Part shown: piece after piece, positions 1 to 8,557 of the stretch
Layout of the letters: each line of letters opens with the position of its first letter
Numbering within the stretch: the first letter of the stretch is position 1
Assembly (NCBI RefSeq): GCF_002163675.1
Contig: NZ_CP019334.1
Coordinates: 3,329,501-3,393,500, forward strand
Direction: 5' to 3'
From: Polaribacter sp. SA4-12
Lineage (GTDB): Bacteria > Bacteroidota > Bacteroidia > Flavobacteriales > Flavobacteriaceae
Length of the DNA: 64,000 bases
Position numbers and translations under genes: made by a program
Notes under the pieces: model-generated
Seen by the model: only the letters and a program-made list of their open reading frames with translations
What the model was told of the DNA's origin: nothing
Database searches by the model: none

Positions 1-287
1 AGAGAACTATTACAAACACCTTTGTCAACTGTATATTTTGTAACTATTGTATCTTTAATTGCTTCTACAGAAAAGTACTCTTTAGGTAAATTAATACTGA
101 TTGTACTCTTTCTACTAGCTCTTTTAGGGATTTCCATAGTTACAAAAAGTTCACCATTAAAAGTGTCCCAATTTCCATTTGGATCGTGAAATTGAATTGC
201 TTTTTCTAATAATTGATCTCCTGTAATTTCTTGCGAAAAGGAAGTGATTGAAATAAAAAGGAGTAATAGTGTTGTTAGTTTTTTCAT
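1..287 (-). CDS. Secreted protein of unknown function, 3' part cut by window edge
   Basis: A reading frame of 95 codons starts with ATG at 287-285 and runs off the left edge. It opens with a classic signal peptide (MKKLTT, a leucine-rich core, then SFSQ), so the product is exported to the periplasm or beyond. The mature part begins EITGDQLLEKAIQFHDPNGNW, a pattern I associate with small uncharacterised Bacteroidetes periplasmic proteins (possibly DUF6503). It lies 22 bp downstream of the RibA-like gene on the same strand and may share its transcript. No function can be assigned from this fragment. Confidence 0.7.
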   Translation of the reverse strand, partial: MKKLTTLLLLFISITSFSQEITGDQLLEKAIQFHDPNGNWDTFNGELFVTMEIPKRASRKSTISINLPKEYFSVEAIKDTIVTKYTVDKGVCNSS

Positions 288-308
288 AACTTAAAAGTAA
301 TAAATTTT

Positions 309-821
309 CTATAACTCAGTTTTTTGAATTCCAGTAACAGTAATTCCGTGTTTTGTTAATGTCTCCACTTTACTCGGATTATTAGTCAACATTTTTACAG
401 ATTTCACTTTTAATGCCTTTAAAATTTCTGCGGCAACTGTAAAATCTCTTGCATCTTTACTAAAACCTACTTTTTCATAAGCTTCTGCTTGTGGTACACC
501 TTTTTTCTTATGCTCTATACTTTTAATTAAAGCAAAATGACCATTTCCTTTACCTTCTTGTTCTAACCAAATAACAATTCCTTTTCCTGCTTTCTGAATC
601 AGCTGTTGAGAAATTTCCATTTGTTCTCTACAATCACATTCTATACTATTAAAATGATGCGCAAAAATACAAGACGAATGTATTCTACATAATATATTTT
701 CTTCACCTTCAATATTACCCATTACCAAAGCATGAGATTCCTTTTGTCCGTTATAAAATAACGTTTCTTTGAACTCTCCAAACTTTGTTTTAATAGAAGT
801 CTCTGCTAATTTTACGATCAT
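309..821 (-). CDS. Stand-alone GTP cyclohydrolase II (RibA) domain protein, altered active site
   Basis: The 170-residue protein aligns without gaps to E. coli RibA at an offset of 3. The three zinc cysteines are kept (Cys51, Cys62, Cys64 in HSSC...ECDC), as are the catalytic Asp/Arg pair (Asp123, Arg125 in SKDARDF) and the LTNNPSKVETL motif. In RibA, GTP is opened to the pyrimidine precursor of riboflavin. Two active-site residues differ: the tyrosine equivalent to E. coli Tyr105 is Ile102, and Arg94 of QEGR is Lys91. It also lacks the RibB half that Bacteroidetes RibBA proteins carry. It may therefore be a paralogue with changed or partial chemistry, for example stopping at a formamidopyrimidine. 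The family is clear; the reaction is uncertain. Confidence 0.8.
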   Translation of the reverse strand: MIVKLAETSIKTKFGEFKETLFYNGQKESHALVMGNIEGEENILCRIHSSCIFAHHFNSIECDCREQMEISQQLIQKAGKGIVIWLEQEGKGNGHFALIKSIEHKKKGVPQAEAYEKVGFSKDARDFTVAAEILKALKVKSVKMLTNNPSKVETLTKHGITVTGIQKTEL

Positions 822-830
822 TTTTTTGTA

Positions 831-857
831 TTAAAAAATCCCGCAAAAGCGGGATTT
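831..857 (-). terminator. Rho-independent terminator after aspS
   Basis: An AATCCCGC / GCGGGATT stem around an AAAA loop. On the minus strand it is followed by a run of T. It lies between the aspS stop and the RibA-like start codon (821). Confidence 0.8.
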
Positions 858-863
858 TAAATT

Positions 864-2618
864 TTATTCTTGAATATCTAATTTCAAACTTAATTCTTTT
901 AATTGATCGTCATCGATAAATGCTGGAGCGTCAATCATTACATCTCGTCCAGAATTATTTTTAGGGAATGCAATAAAGTCTCTAATAGTTTCTTGTCCGC
1001 CTAAAATAGCAACCAATCTATCCAAACCAAAAGCCAAACCACCATGAGGAGGCGCACCATATTCAAAAGCATCCATTAAGAAACCAAATTGTGCTTTTGC
1101 ATCTTCATCAGAAAAACCTAAATGTTTCAACATTGTAGCTTGCATTTGTTTATCGTGAATACGAATAGAACCACCACCAATTTCATTACCGTTTAAAACC
1201 AAATCATACGCATTTGCTTTTACTGCTCCAGGATCTGTGTCTAACAATTCCATTTGACCAGGTTTAGGAGAAGTAAATGGGTGATGCATTGCATGATAAT
1301 GCCCAGTTTCTTCATCTAACTCTAATAAAGGGAAATCAATTACCCAAAGAGGAGCAAAAACTTTAGGATCTCTCAAGCCTAAACGTTCTGCTAATTCCAT
1401 ACGTAAAGCAGATAATTGTACTCTTACTTTATTTGTTTCTCCAGATAAAACACACACTAAATCACCAGGTTTTGCACCAGTAACTTCAGCCCATTTAGCT
1501 AAATCTTCTTGGTCGTAGAATTTATCTACAGAAGATTTAAAAGATCCATCTTCGTTTACACGAGCATAAATCATTCCTAAAGCACCAACTTGAGGGCGTT
1601 TTACCCATTTAATAATATTGTCTATTTCTTTTCTTGTGTAAGAATTTCCTCCAGGAACTGCGATACCAACAACTAATTCTGCGCTATTAAAAACACCAAA
1701 ATCTTTATGTTGAGTAACTGCATTTAACTCACCGAATTCCATTCCGAAACGAATATCTGGCTTGTCATTTCCGTACAATTTCATTGCATCGTCATATAAC
1801 ATTCTAGGGAATTTCTCCACTTCAACATTATTTACTTCTTTTAGTAAGTGACGCGTTAATCCTTCAAAAATATTTAAAATATCTTCTTGCTCAACAAATG
1901 CCATTTCACAGTCAATCTGTGTAAATTCTGGTTGTCTGTCTGCACGTAAATCTTCATCTCTAAAACATTTTACAATCTGAAAATATTTATCCATTCCACC
2001 AACCATCAAAAGTTGTTTAAATGTTTGAGGAGATTGAGGTAAAGCATAAAACTGACCTTCATTCATTCTACTAGGCACCACAAAATCTCTTGCGCCTTCT
2101 GGTGTAGATTTAATTAAATAAGGAGTTTCAACTTCGATAAATTCCTGATCAGACAAGTATTTTCTAACTTCCATCGAAACTTTATGACGGAAAATTAAAC
2201 TGTCCTTTACTGGATTTCTTCTAATATCTAAATATCTGTATTTCATTCTGATGTCTTCTCCACCATCAGTTTTATCTTCAATTGTAAAAGGCGGTGTAAT
2301 AGATGCGTTTAAGATTTCTAACTTAGAAACCAACACCTCAATAGCTCCTGTTGCCATTTTAGAATTCTTAGATTCTCTGTCAATTACAGTTCCTGTTACT
2401 TGTATTACAAACTCTCTTCCTAAAGATTTTGCTTTTTCCATCATTTCTTTTGGCGTACGATCTTCATCAAAAATTAACTGCGTAATTCCATATCTGTCTC
2501 GTAAATCGACCCAAACCATAAAACCTTTATCACGCGATTTTTGTACCCAACCTGCTAAGGTAACTTCTGTATTTACATGAGATGCTCTTAACTCTCCACA
2601 AGAATGACTTCTATACAT
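864..2618 (-). CDS. aspS: Aspartyl-tRNA synthetase
   Basis: A class II aminoacyl-tRNA synthetase that charges tRNA-Asp in the cytoplasm. The N-terminal OB-fold anticodon-binding domain ([19 protein letters not shown]) is followed by the catalytic core with class II motif 2 ([19 protein letters not shown]), the bacterial insertion domain, and motif 3 near the C-terminus ([13 protein letters not shown]). Length (584 residues) is normal for the bacterial type. I place the start at 2618 because bacterial AspRS proteins begin MYR(S/T)HxCGELR; an in-frame ATG at 2642 would add eight residues. A hairpin terminator follows at 831-857. Confidence 0.95.
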   Translation of the reverse strand: MYRSHSCGELRASHVNTEVTLAGWVQKSRDKGFMVWVDLRDRYGITQLIFDEDRTPKEMMEKAKSLGREFVIQVTGTVIDRESKNSKMATGAIEVLVSKLEILNASITPPFTIEDKTDGGEDIRMKYRYLDIRRNPVKDSLIFRHKVSMEVRKYLSDQEFIEVETPYLIKSTPEGARDFVVPSRMNEGQFYALPQSPQTFKQLLMVGGMDKYFQIVKCFRDEDLRADRQPEFTQIDCEMAFVEQEDILNIFEGLTRHLLKEVNNVEVEKFPRMLYDDAMKLYGNDKPDIRFGMEFGELNAVTQHKDFGVFNSAELVVGIAVPGGNSYTRKEIDNIIKWVKRPQVGALGMIYARVNEDGSFKSSVDKFYDQEDLAKWAEVTGAKPGDLVCVLSGETNKVRVQLSALRMELAERLGLRDPKVFAPLWVIDFPLLELDEETGHYHAMHHPFTSPKPGQMELLDTDPGAVKANAYDLVLNGNEIGGGSIRIHDKQMQATMLKHLGFSDEDAKAQFGFLMDAFEYGAPPHGGLAFGLDRLVAILGGQETIRDFIAFPKNNSGRDVMIDAPAFIDDDQLKELSLKLDIQE

Positions 2619-2675
2619 TTCTTTTCTTTTAATGAGGTGCAAAATTAAACATTTTCTATTTAATATGGGGTTTTT

Positions 2676-2778
2676 GGGCGTTCATTTCTTCTCAGAAATG
2701 CCCCGCTTTTCGCACTCGCTTTTTTTATTCCGAAAAAGAATAAAAAAGAGCTCAAACAAATGCTTCAATCGGTAACGC
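2676..2778. repeat. Flavobacterial intergenic repeat, GGGCGTT...AACGC type (copy 1)
   Basis: The element opens with GGGCGTT and closes with AACGC, which pair as GCGTT/AACGC. Inside are a CATTTCT/AGAAATG dyad and a perfect 10-bp inverted repeat (2721-2730 with 2738-2747). A second element of the same layout but different interior lies at 18481-18577. Confidence 0.65.
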
Positions 2779-2810
2779 AAAATCCGTTCAATTCTTTGTA
2801 AATTTGCTTT

Positions 2811-3170
2811 ATGAGTGTAATTAATATTCAAGAGAAATTTAAACTGTTTTCAGATCATTGGTCGCCTAAAAAAATTGGCGAATTAAATGGACAACAAATC
2901 TTGTTAGCAAAGCTAAAAGGTGAGTTTGTTTTTCATAAACATGACAATGAAGACGAGCTTTTTATGGTCATAAAAGGTTCTTTAGATATTGAATTACGCG
3001 ATAAAACAGTTACTTTAAACGAAGGTGAATTTTATGTTGTACCAAAAGGAGTAGAACATAAACCAATTGCAAAAGAAGAAGTTCATGTTTTATTATTCGA
3101 ACCACTTTCAATTAAACATACAGGAGATATTATTGCAGATATAACTGTAGAAACTTACGAAGCTATTTAA
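2811..3170 (+). CDS. Small single-domain cupin protein
   Basis: A 119-residue protein with the cupin metal motif His42-x-His44-x4-Glu49 (FHKHDNEDELF) and a second-motif histidine (His83 in GVEHKP). These form a beta-barrel that normally binds one divalent metal. The family includes dioxygenases, isomerases and sugar-binding proteins; nothing here decides the substrate. The stop at 3170 is 2 bp before the rsmI start, so the two genes are translated from one message. A TAnnTTTG match (TAAATTTG, 2799-2806) ends only 4 bp before the ATG, so the message could be leaderless. Confidence 0.85.
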   Translation: MSVINIQEKFKLFSDHWSPKKIGELNGQQILLAKLKGEFVFHKHDNEDELFMVIKGSLDIELRDKTVTLNEGEFYVVPKGVEHKPIAKEEVHVLLFEPLSIKHTGDIIADITVETYEAI

Positions 3171-3172
3171 TT

Positions 3173-3844
3173 ATGAGTAAATTATTTTTAGTACCAACAC
3201 CAATAGGTAATCTAGAAGACATGACTTTTAGAGCGATTAGAATTCTAAAAGAAGTCGATTTTATTTTAGCAGAAGACACGCGTACAAGTGGAAAACTCTT
3301 AAAACATTTTGAGATTGAAACGCAAATGCACAGTCACCACATGCATAACGAACATAAATCTGTAAAAGGTATTGTGCAAAGAATACAAAACGGAGAAACA
3401 TGTGCATTAATTTCTGATGCTGGAACTCCTGCAATTTCAGATCCTGGTTTTTTACTAACGAGAGCGTGTGTAGAAAATAATATTGAAGTAGATTGTTTAC
3501 CTGGAGCAACAGCTTTTGTACCTGCTTTGGTAAACTCTGGTTTGCCAAACGATAAGTTTGTTTTTGAAGGTTTTTTACCTGTTAAAAAAGGAAGACAAAC
3601 TCGTTTTCTTTTATTAGCAGAAGAAAAAAGAACGATGATTATTTATGAATCTCCACATAAATTGATAAAAACACTTGGGCATTTTGTAGAATATTTTGGA
3701 GCAGACAGACAAGTTTCTGTGTCTAGAGAATTAACAAAAATGTTTGAAGAAACGATTAGAGGAACTGCAACTGAAGTTTTAGCACATTATACTGCAAAAC
3801 CACCAAAAGGTGAAATTGTGGTGATTGTTGAAGGGAAGAAGTAA
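3173..3844 (+). CDS. rsmI: 16S rRNA 2'-O-ribose C1402 methyltransferase
   Basis: A SAM-dependent tetrapyrrole-methylase-fold enzyme that methylates the ribose of C1402 in the decoding centre of 16S rRNA. Hallmarks are the N-terminal LFLVPTPIGNLEDMTFRA, then AEDTRTSGKLL, SDAGTPAISDPG and LPGATAFVPALVNSGLP. Length (223 residues) is that of the core enzyme. It follows the small cupin by 2 bp. The next gene, an OLD-type ATPase, starts 15 bp after the stop. Confidence 0.95.
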   Translation: MSKLFLVPTPIGNLEDMTFRAIRILKEVDFILAEDTRTSGKLLKHFEIETQMHSHHMHNEHKSVKGIVQRIQNGETCALISDAGTPAISDPGFLLTRACVENNIEVDCLPGATAFVPALVNSGLPNDKFVFEGFLPVKKGRQTRFLLLAEEKRTMIIYESPHKLIKTLGHFVEYFGADRQVSVSRELTKMFEETIRGTATEVLAHYTAKPPKGEIVVIVEGKK

Positions 3845-3859
3845 GTTAATATATAAGCT

Positions 3860-5740
3860 ATGAAAATAAATATAAGAACAACTAATCATATTGATTTTCC
3901 TGAAGAATTTAAAGAGCCTAATTTTTATATTGATAATGTCGATAATAAATTTATAGAGGTTCTTGAAGATAATACTATTAGTACTGAACTAGAAATAAGT
4001 AATATAAATTTTTTTGTTGGAGAAAATAATTCTGGAAAAAGTAGGTTTTTAAGAGGTTTATTAAAATTAAATTATCCTTTCGAAAATTTAATCCAAGGTG
4101 TTTTTTTTCCTGATTTAATAAGCGAAATTTCAGAAACTGAAGAAAGATTAAATGAAAGCCTAGTTCCAAAAAATGTTTTATCAGAAGTTATTCATATAAC
4201 AGATGATTTAATATCCAATTTCAATAGTGATGATAATGAAAAGATTGATTATTATTTGAAAGAGTTACACAAATTAGGTCGACATATTTATGAGAATGAA
4301 GATAAGATGAAAATCTTAAAAACCTATATTGAACAAATTGAAACTTTACAAAACGAGTTGGTTTTTACAAAAAAAAATAAAATCAACAATAAAATATATA
4401 TTCCTATTCTAAGAAGTCTTTTGAGTGGGAATCATTTAGGTACTGACAGTTTTATAAATACTGTCAAAACCTTATATTTTAAAAATAAAACAAGTTTTGA
4501 AATTCATTCAGGATTAAGAATGTGGAGTAAAATTGATGAAATCCAAAGTTCTGATAAAATAAGGGATTTAGAGAAATTTCAAGATTTTTTAAGTAATTAC
4601 TTCTTTAATAAAAAAAGAGTACAAATATTAGCTGATAGAAAAACTAAAGTCATAAAAATTGCTACTAATAATAGTGAATTTGAAAAAATAAATGATTTAG
4701 GAGATGGTATTCAAGCTTTAATAATACTCTTATACCCAATTTTTACTGCTGATATAAATGATTGTTTTTATATAGAAGAACCCGAGATAAATTTACATCC
4801 AGCATTCCAAAAAATTTTTATTCAAACTCTTTTAAATGATGAGTTTCTAAAAGCTAAAAAATTAAAATATTTTTTTACTACTCATTCTAACCATTTATTA
4901 GATTTAACTTTATTAGATGATGATGTTTCTATCTTTCAATTCCAAAAAATAGAAGAAAATAAACATTTAATAAAAACCAGTGTTAAGCCAAATAAAGAGA
5001 TTTTAGATTTATTAGGAGTTACAACTTCATCAGTGTTCTTATCTAATAGTTCAGTTTGGGTTGAAGGGCCAACTGATAGAAAATATTTATCAAAATTTTT
5101 AAAACTATATTCAGAAGGTAATAAAGATGTAAAGTATTTAAAAGAAGATATTGATTTTGCCTTTTTTGAATATGGGGGTAATTTAATTGAGCATTATCTT
5201 TTTGATGAAAAAGAAGAGTTTGATGAAGAGGAAGTCAGAAATAAAATAAATTCCTTCGCTTTATCAAATAAAATTTTTCTTATAGCTGATAATGATAATG
5301 CTGAAAAAGGTTCAAAAAAAGATTTAAGAAGAATAGCTTTAAAAGCGTTATCTGATAAAAATGACAATTTTACATATCAAAATACAGAGTTAAAAGAGAT
5401 TGAAAATTTACTTCCTAAAAAAATTATTCAAGATTTTATTTCAGAAATTTTAAAAACAGAAGAAAGTATAGAAAAAGCTAAGAATATAGTTTTTGAAAGA
5501 AATGATTATAATGAAATAGGACTTGGTAAATTCTACTTTGATTTATTTTTAAATCATAAAATTCCTAAAAAAGATTTTCGTGCTTTCAATGCTGAATCTG
5601 GAACTTTAAAAAACGATTATAAAATAAAATTAGCGAGTTTCGTTGTTGATTCAGAATATACTTATTCAGATTTAATTGAGGGCAATAATGAGCTAAAAGA
5701 CATAATTGAAAACTTATATAAATTTATTATAAAAAAATGA
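3860..5740 (+). CDS. OLD-family ATPase with C-terminal TOPRIM nuclease domain
   Basis: A 626-residue protein. The N-terminal ABC-type ATPase has a Walker A motif GENNSGKS (54-61), a Walker B region FYIEEPEINLHP (about 302-313) and a following TTHSNHLLDL switch. The C-terminal TOPRIM domain has an acidic motif EGPTD (about 402) and DNDN (about 475). This is the layout of class 1 OLD (overcoming lysogenisation defect) nucleases, several of which act in phage defence. No UvrD-like helicase lies beside it, so it is not a Gabija pair. The gene is Lys/Asn/Phe-rich and overlaps the hopJ start by ATGA. A defence or DNA-repair role is inferred. Confidence 0.85.
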   Translation: MKINIRTTNHIDFPEEFKEPNFYIDNVDNKFIEVLEDNTISTELEISNINFFVGENNSGKSRFLRGLLKLNYPFENLIQGVFFPDLISEISETEERLNESLVPKNVLSEVIHITDDLISNFNSDDNEKIDYYLKELHKLGRHIYENEDKMKILKTYIEQIETLQNELVFTKKNKINNKIYIPILRSLLSGNHLGTDSFINTVKTLYFKNKTSFEIHSGLRMWSKIDEIQSSDKIRDLEKFQDFLSNYFFNKKRVQILADRKTKVIKIATNNSEFEKINDLGDGIQALIILLYPIFTADINDCFYIEEPEINLHPAFQKIFIQTLLNDEFLKAKKLKYFFTTHSNHLLDLTLLDDDVSIFQFQKIEENKHLIKTSVKPNKEILDLLGVTTSSVFLSNSSVWVEGPTDRKYLSKFLKLYSEGNKDVKYLKEDIDFAFFEYGGNLIEHYLFDEKEEFDEEEVRNKINSFALSNKIFLIADNDNAEKGSKKDLRRIALKALSDKNDNFTYQNTELKEIENLLPKKIIQDFISEILKTEESIEKAKNIVFERNDYNEIGLGKFYFDLFLNHKIPKKDFRAFNAESGTLKNDYKIKLASFVVDSEYTYSDLIEGNNELKDIIENLYKFIIKK

Positions 5741-6081
5741 TCATCCAAGAATTCAAAACCAAGTTAAAATCAAATCCAACATCAATTAATTTTGCAGATA
5801 CGATGCAAGTAATTGAGGATAACTACAATTTTACTCCAACTACTTTTACAAACGGAGAAATCACAAATAATGCAGGCGAAAACTCAGGTTCTTGTAAATT
5901 ATTTGCATTTGCACAACATCAAAAATTAAGAAAAGAAGAAACGTTATTTTGTTTTGGTGAACATTATAAGAATGTTTTAGAAGATGAAAATGGAGATTCT
6001 CATCAAAATATTAGAAACTTTATGAATTCTGGTTTCGAAGGTTTGTCTTTTGAAGGTGAAGCTTTAGAATTGAAAAGTTAG
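5737..6081 (+). CDS. HopJ-family (type III effector-like) protein
   Basis: A 114-residue protein of the HopJ family (named after a Pseudomonas effector but widespread in bacteria without type III secretion). The middle GENSGSCKLFAFAQ and the LFCFGEHY segment are the family core. Its ATG overlaps the stop of the ATPase gene (ATGA, 5737-5740), which implies translational coupling. Function is unknown. A small palindromic repeat follows at 6084-6161. Confidence 0.8.
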   Translation: MIIQEFKTKLKSNPTSINFADTMQVIEDNYNFTPTTFTNGEITNNAGENSGSCKLFAFAQHQKLRKEETLFCFGEHYKNVLEDENGDSHQNIRNFMNSGFEGLSFEGEALELKS

Positions 6082-6083
6082 AA

Positions 6084-6161
6084 TGTCATTTCGATATGAG
6101 CTTTTTTAGCGATTGAGAAATCTATTTTGATATTCTTTCTTATTTTTAGTTAACGATGACA
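6084..6161. repeat. TGTCATTTCG-type flavobacterial intergenic repeat, decayed
   Basis: TGTCATTTCG at the left and CGATGACA at the right form imperfect terminal inverted repeats around GATTGAGAAATCT. This matches the common Bacteroidetes pattern of TCATTTCG...GAGAAATCT repeats. Confidence 0.5.
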
Positions 6162-6182
6162 AACAAAGACTAATTTTAGAGA

Positions 6183-6755
6183 ATGCAAAAGTTATTTTCA
6201 GAAATAAAACAATGTACAATTTGCGTTTCTCATTTAGATTTGGGCACAAATCCTGTTGTCACTGGTCATAAAAATTCTAAAATTGTAATTATTGGTCAAG
6301 CTCCAGGAACAAAGGTTCATAAATCTGGAATTCCTTGGGATGATGCAAGTGGAAAACAATTAAGAAAATGGCTCAATGTTTCTGATGAGGTTTTTTACGA
6401 TGTAGAAAAATTTGCAATTATACCAATGGGTTTTTGTTATCCTGGTAAAGGTAAAAGTGGAGACAAACCGCCCAGAAAAGAATGTGCTCCTCAATGGCAT
6501 CAACAATTATTTGAGTTAATGCCAAATCTAGAAATGATTATTTTAATAGGTATGTATGCACAAAATTACTATTTAAAAGACAAAGCCAAAAGAACACTTA
6601 CAGAGACTGTAGATAATTATCCAGCTTATCTTCCAAAATATTTTACACTTCCTCATCCATCACCAAGAAATCGTTTTTGGTTGACTAAAAACCCTTGGTT
6701 TGAGAAAAATGTAATTCCTGAATTACAAAAAAGAGTAGCTAAAATTATTCGATAA
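6183..6755 (+). CDS. Uracil-DNA glycosylase superfamily protein with four cluster cysteines
   Basis: A 190-residue protein of the UDG fold. Motif 1 is IGQAPGTKVHKSGIPWDD (37-54) and the C-terminal loop motif is LPHPSPRN. Cysteines 11, 14, 85 and 101 are spaced as in the 4Fe-4S-bearing family 4/5 glycosylases, so a cluster is likely. Motif 1 differs from the GEAPG consensus of family 4, so base specificity cannot be stated. It is preceded by a repeat element rather than an obvious partner gene, and its stop is 2 bp from the convergent HTH gene. Confidence 0.8.
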   Translation: MQKLFSEIKQCTICVSHLDLGTNPVVTGHKNSKIVIIGQAPGTKVHKSGIPWDDASGKQLRKWLNVSDEVFYDVEKFAIIPMGFCYPGKGKSGDKPPRKECAPQWHQQLFELMPNLEMIILIGMYAQNYYLKDKAKRTLTETVDNYPAYLPKYFTLPHPSPRNRFWLTKNPWFEKNVIPELQKRVAKIIR

Positions 6756-6757
6756 AA

Positions 6758-7735
6758 TTAGATTGAGAGTATCATTTTTCGATTTTCAATTTTTTGATAC
6801 ATCGTGTTAAAAAATTTGTTTCTAACAACTGCAGCGTTACCAGAAAGGTTGTTGGAAAACTCTAGTTGTGTTTTTAAATGTCGTTCTATTTGATCTGTGG
6901 TGCTTTTATCTGTTACTTTAAAATAAGTTAAATTTGTAAATGGCACAAATACAATATTCTCTAAATCAGTTTGTATAAGTACTGTATTTAATAATGAAAT
7001 TATATTATTATGATATAATTGAAATCCATTTCCGCTCTCATTTCTTTTTTCCTTTTTAGCTTCTTTTTTTATTACTTTCAAGGAAACCATTAGACCATCT
7101 GCAATAGATAAAGCTTCTTCTTTTGTAGTAAGTCCAACCTCAAGAAAGTATTGAATTTGATTTAAAACATTATCGATTGTAGTATCATTCCATATCTCAA
7201 CAAGAGCTACTTTATTATATTGATGTATAAAAGTATTGTATTTATTTAATGTTTCTTCTGATGGATTAAATTCTGAAAATGGAATCTTTTTTAATTTTGA
7301 ACTTTTACTAAGTGTATTTATTAAAACATAGATTCTAAACAATGAGAATGAGCCTTTATCAGCATGGTAAAGAGGGTAATCTTTAGCGCAATTTATTATT
7401 CGTCCTCCATTAGATTCTAAAATATTTTGAATTGCTTTTTCTGATTCATCAAAAAAGGTATGCAAAAAATTATCTGAAATTATGTGATGTGATTTTTCTA
7501 CAACAATTTTTTCAGTATTATTTTTCGCTTCAGCAAATAAACTGTTTATGTCTATATTGTAATGATTACTAAGTTTTAACGTCTCCGCTAAATTTAATAA
7601 AGCTTTTCCGTTAATACGTCTATATGCAGCATCATAACTTATATCTAAAACATCAGAAATTTCATCTATAAAAGAAACATTCTTTGGGAGTTTTAATTTT
7701 ATATAGTTAAATAATTTTTCTTCTTCTTTTTTCAT
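6758..7735 (-). CDS. Predicted DNA-binding protein with N-terminal helix-turn-helix
   Basis: A 325-residue protein counted from the ATG at 7735. A longer frame would have to start at a GTG at 7762 inside a perfect dyad, so I prefer the ATG. Residues of about 15-55 (FIDEISDVLDISYDAAYRRI) read as a helix-turn-helix of the Cro/BetR kind. The remaining helical part has no motif I recognise. The dyad at 7758-7787 lies just upstream and suggests autoregulation. It converges with the glycosylase gene. Target genes are unknown. Confidence 0.65.
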   Translation of the reverse strand: MKKEEEKLFNYIKLKLPKNVSFIDEISDVLDISYDAAYRRINGKALLNLAETLKLSNHYNIDINSLFAEAKNNTEKIVVEKSHHIISDNFLHTFFDESEKAIQNILESNGGRIINCAKDYPLYHADKGSFSLFRIYVLINTLSKSSKLKKIPFSEFNPSEETLNKYNTFIHQYNKVALVEIWNDTTIDNVLNQIQYFLEVGLTTKEEALSIADGLMVSLKVIKKEAKKEKRNESGNGFQLYHNNIISLLNTVLIQTDLENIVFVPFTNLTYFKVTDKSTTDQIERHLKTQLEFSNNLSGNAAVVRNKFFNTMYQKIENRKMILSI

Positions 7736-7757
7736 GGAGCCCTTTTTATCTTCAAAA

Positions 7758-7787
7758 TTCACAAAAACGAATTATTGTTTTTGTGAA
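7758..7787. promoter_or_regulatory. Perfect 11-bp dyad upstream of the HTH gene, putative operator
   Basis: TTCACAAAAAC (7758-7768) and its exact complement GTTTTTGTGAA (7777-7787) are separated by 8 bp. The dyad is 22 bp upstream of the HTH gene start, in the leader or promoter. On the other side it is about 20 bp from the plus-strand promoter of the candidate small RNA. Confidence 0.55.
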
Positions 7788-7807
7788 AATCGCAAGTGTC
7801 AAAAGCA

Positions 7808-7838
7808 TTTGTTTTACTACTTTTGATAACTAAATTTG
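7808..7838 (+). promoter_or_regulatory. Bacteroidetes-type promoter for the candidate small RNA
   Basis: TTTG (7808-7811), 19 bp, then TAAATTTG (7831-7838), an exact fit to TTTG-N19-TAnnTTTG. The same geometry is seen at both tRNA-Asn promoters in this window. Confidence 0.6.
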
Positions 7839-7841
7839 AAG

Positions 7842-7903
7842 AGGTTGGGGGACCTTAATAATTTTTAGTCTTCTCGGTTTACTGAGAGGACTTTTATTTT
7901 TTT
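7842..7903 (+). ncRNA. Candidate small non-coding RNA of about 60 nt
   Basis: A promoter match at 7808-7838 is followed by a small hairpin AGGT/ACCT (7842-7845 with 7852-7855, G-rich loop) and a stronger one, AGTCTTCTC/GAGAGGACT (7867-7875 with 7884-7892, one mismatch). A T tract then runs to about 7903. No plus-strand gene lies downstream before 10832, and the stretch has no start codon with a useful frame, so it looks like a self-contained short transcript. The family was not identified. Confidence 0.45.
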
Positions 7904-7950
7904 AAAAATAACCTTTTTTTTTAGTTAAAAAATCAAATTATTTACTTTTT

Positions 7951-8553
7951 TTAATACTTTGAGCCATCGTGTTTCCCTACTTCAAAACCATGCTTGCCTA
8001 AAAACTGATTTCCGCTATCAATTGCATCTTCTTCTAAGGTTGTTCCCATAGAATCATTCCAACGATTTAAATATCCAAAGAGAGAGATTACTCCTAACAT
8101 TTCTACAATTTCACCTTCATCCCAATATTTATATAATGCTGTTTTAATTTTTGCATCAACAGCATTTGGAACCATAGAAGCAGCTAAAGAAAAATCTAAA
8201 GCAGCTCTTTCAGCGTCAGAAAAAGCAGCGTGTGTTTTATATTCCCAAATATTATCTAATTGCTCTTGTTCTGCTCCATAACGTTCTGCAGCTCTAATTG
8301 CATGTGCTTGACAATATCTACAACCTGTTGCGTTACTAGAAACCCAAGCAATCATTCTTTTTAAAGCAGATGTTACTTTACCTTCATTTGCCATTACAGC
8401 TTTATTCAGGTTGATAAATGCCTTAGAAATTGCGGGTCTGCGTTGCATTGTTAATACTGAGTTGGGGCAAAACCCTAAAGTTTCATTAAAGAATTCAGCT
8501 AATTCTTTTGTTTCTAAATCGTGTTCTGCTGATAAAGGTGTTACTAATGCCAT
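7951..8553 (-). CDS. Carboxymuconolactone decarboxylase / AhpD-like family protein
   Basis: A 200-residue all-helical protein with the AhpD-type redox motif CRYCQAH in an ATGCRYCQAHAIRAAERYG context, repeated as in peroxidase-related proteins (ALDFSLAAS...EIVEMLGVISLFGYLNRWND). Family members act as alkylhydroperoxidases or decarboxylases; the CxxC followed by His favours a peroxidase-like role. The start codon is 4 bp after the stop of the lectin-domain gene, so it may be read from that transcript. Confidence 0.85.
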   Translation of the reverse strand: MALVTPLSAEHDLETKELAEFFNETLGFCPNSVLTMQRRPAISKAFINLNKAVMANEGKVTSALKRMIAWVSSNATGCRYCQAHAIRAAERYGAEQEQLDNIWEYKTHAAFSDAERAALDFSLAASMVPNAVDAKIKTALYKYWDEGEIVEMLGVISLFGYLNRWNDSMGTTLEEDAIDSGNQFLGKHGFEVGKHDGSKY

Positions 8554-8557
8554 ATTT

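Noticed and set aside
2251-2580. Plus-strand frame of 109 codons
   Set aside because: It is entirely inside aspS on the opposite strand; such antisense frames are common in this AT-rich sequence and show no family signal.
3860-5740. Gabija-type defence system
   Set aside because: The ATPase/TOPRIM half is present, but no UvrD-like helicase partner is adjacent; the neighbour is a HopJ-family gene.
7867-7903. Terminator for the carboxymuconolactone decarboxylase-type gene
   Set aside because: That gene is on the minus strand and the T tract follows the hairpin on the plus strand, so it fits a plus-strand transcript instead.
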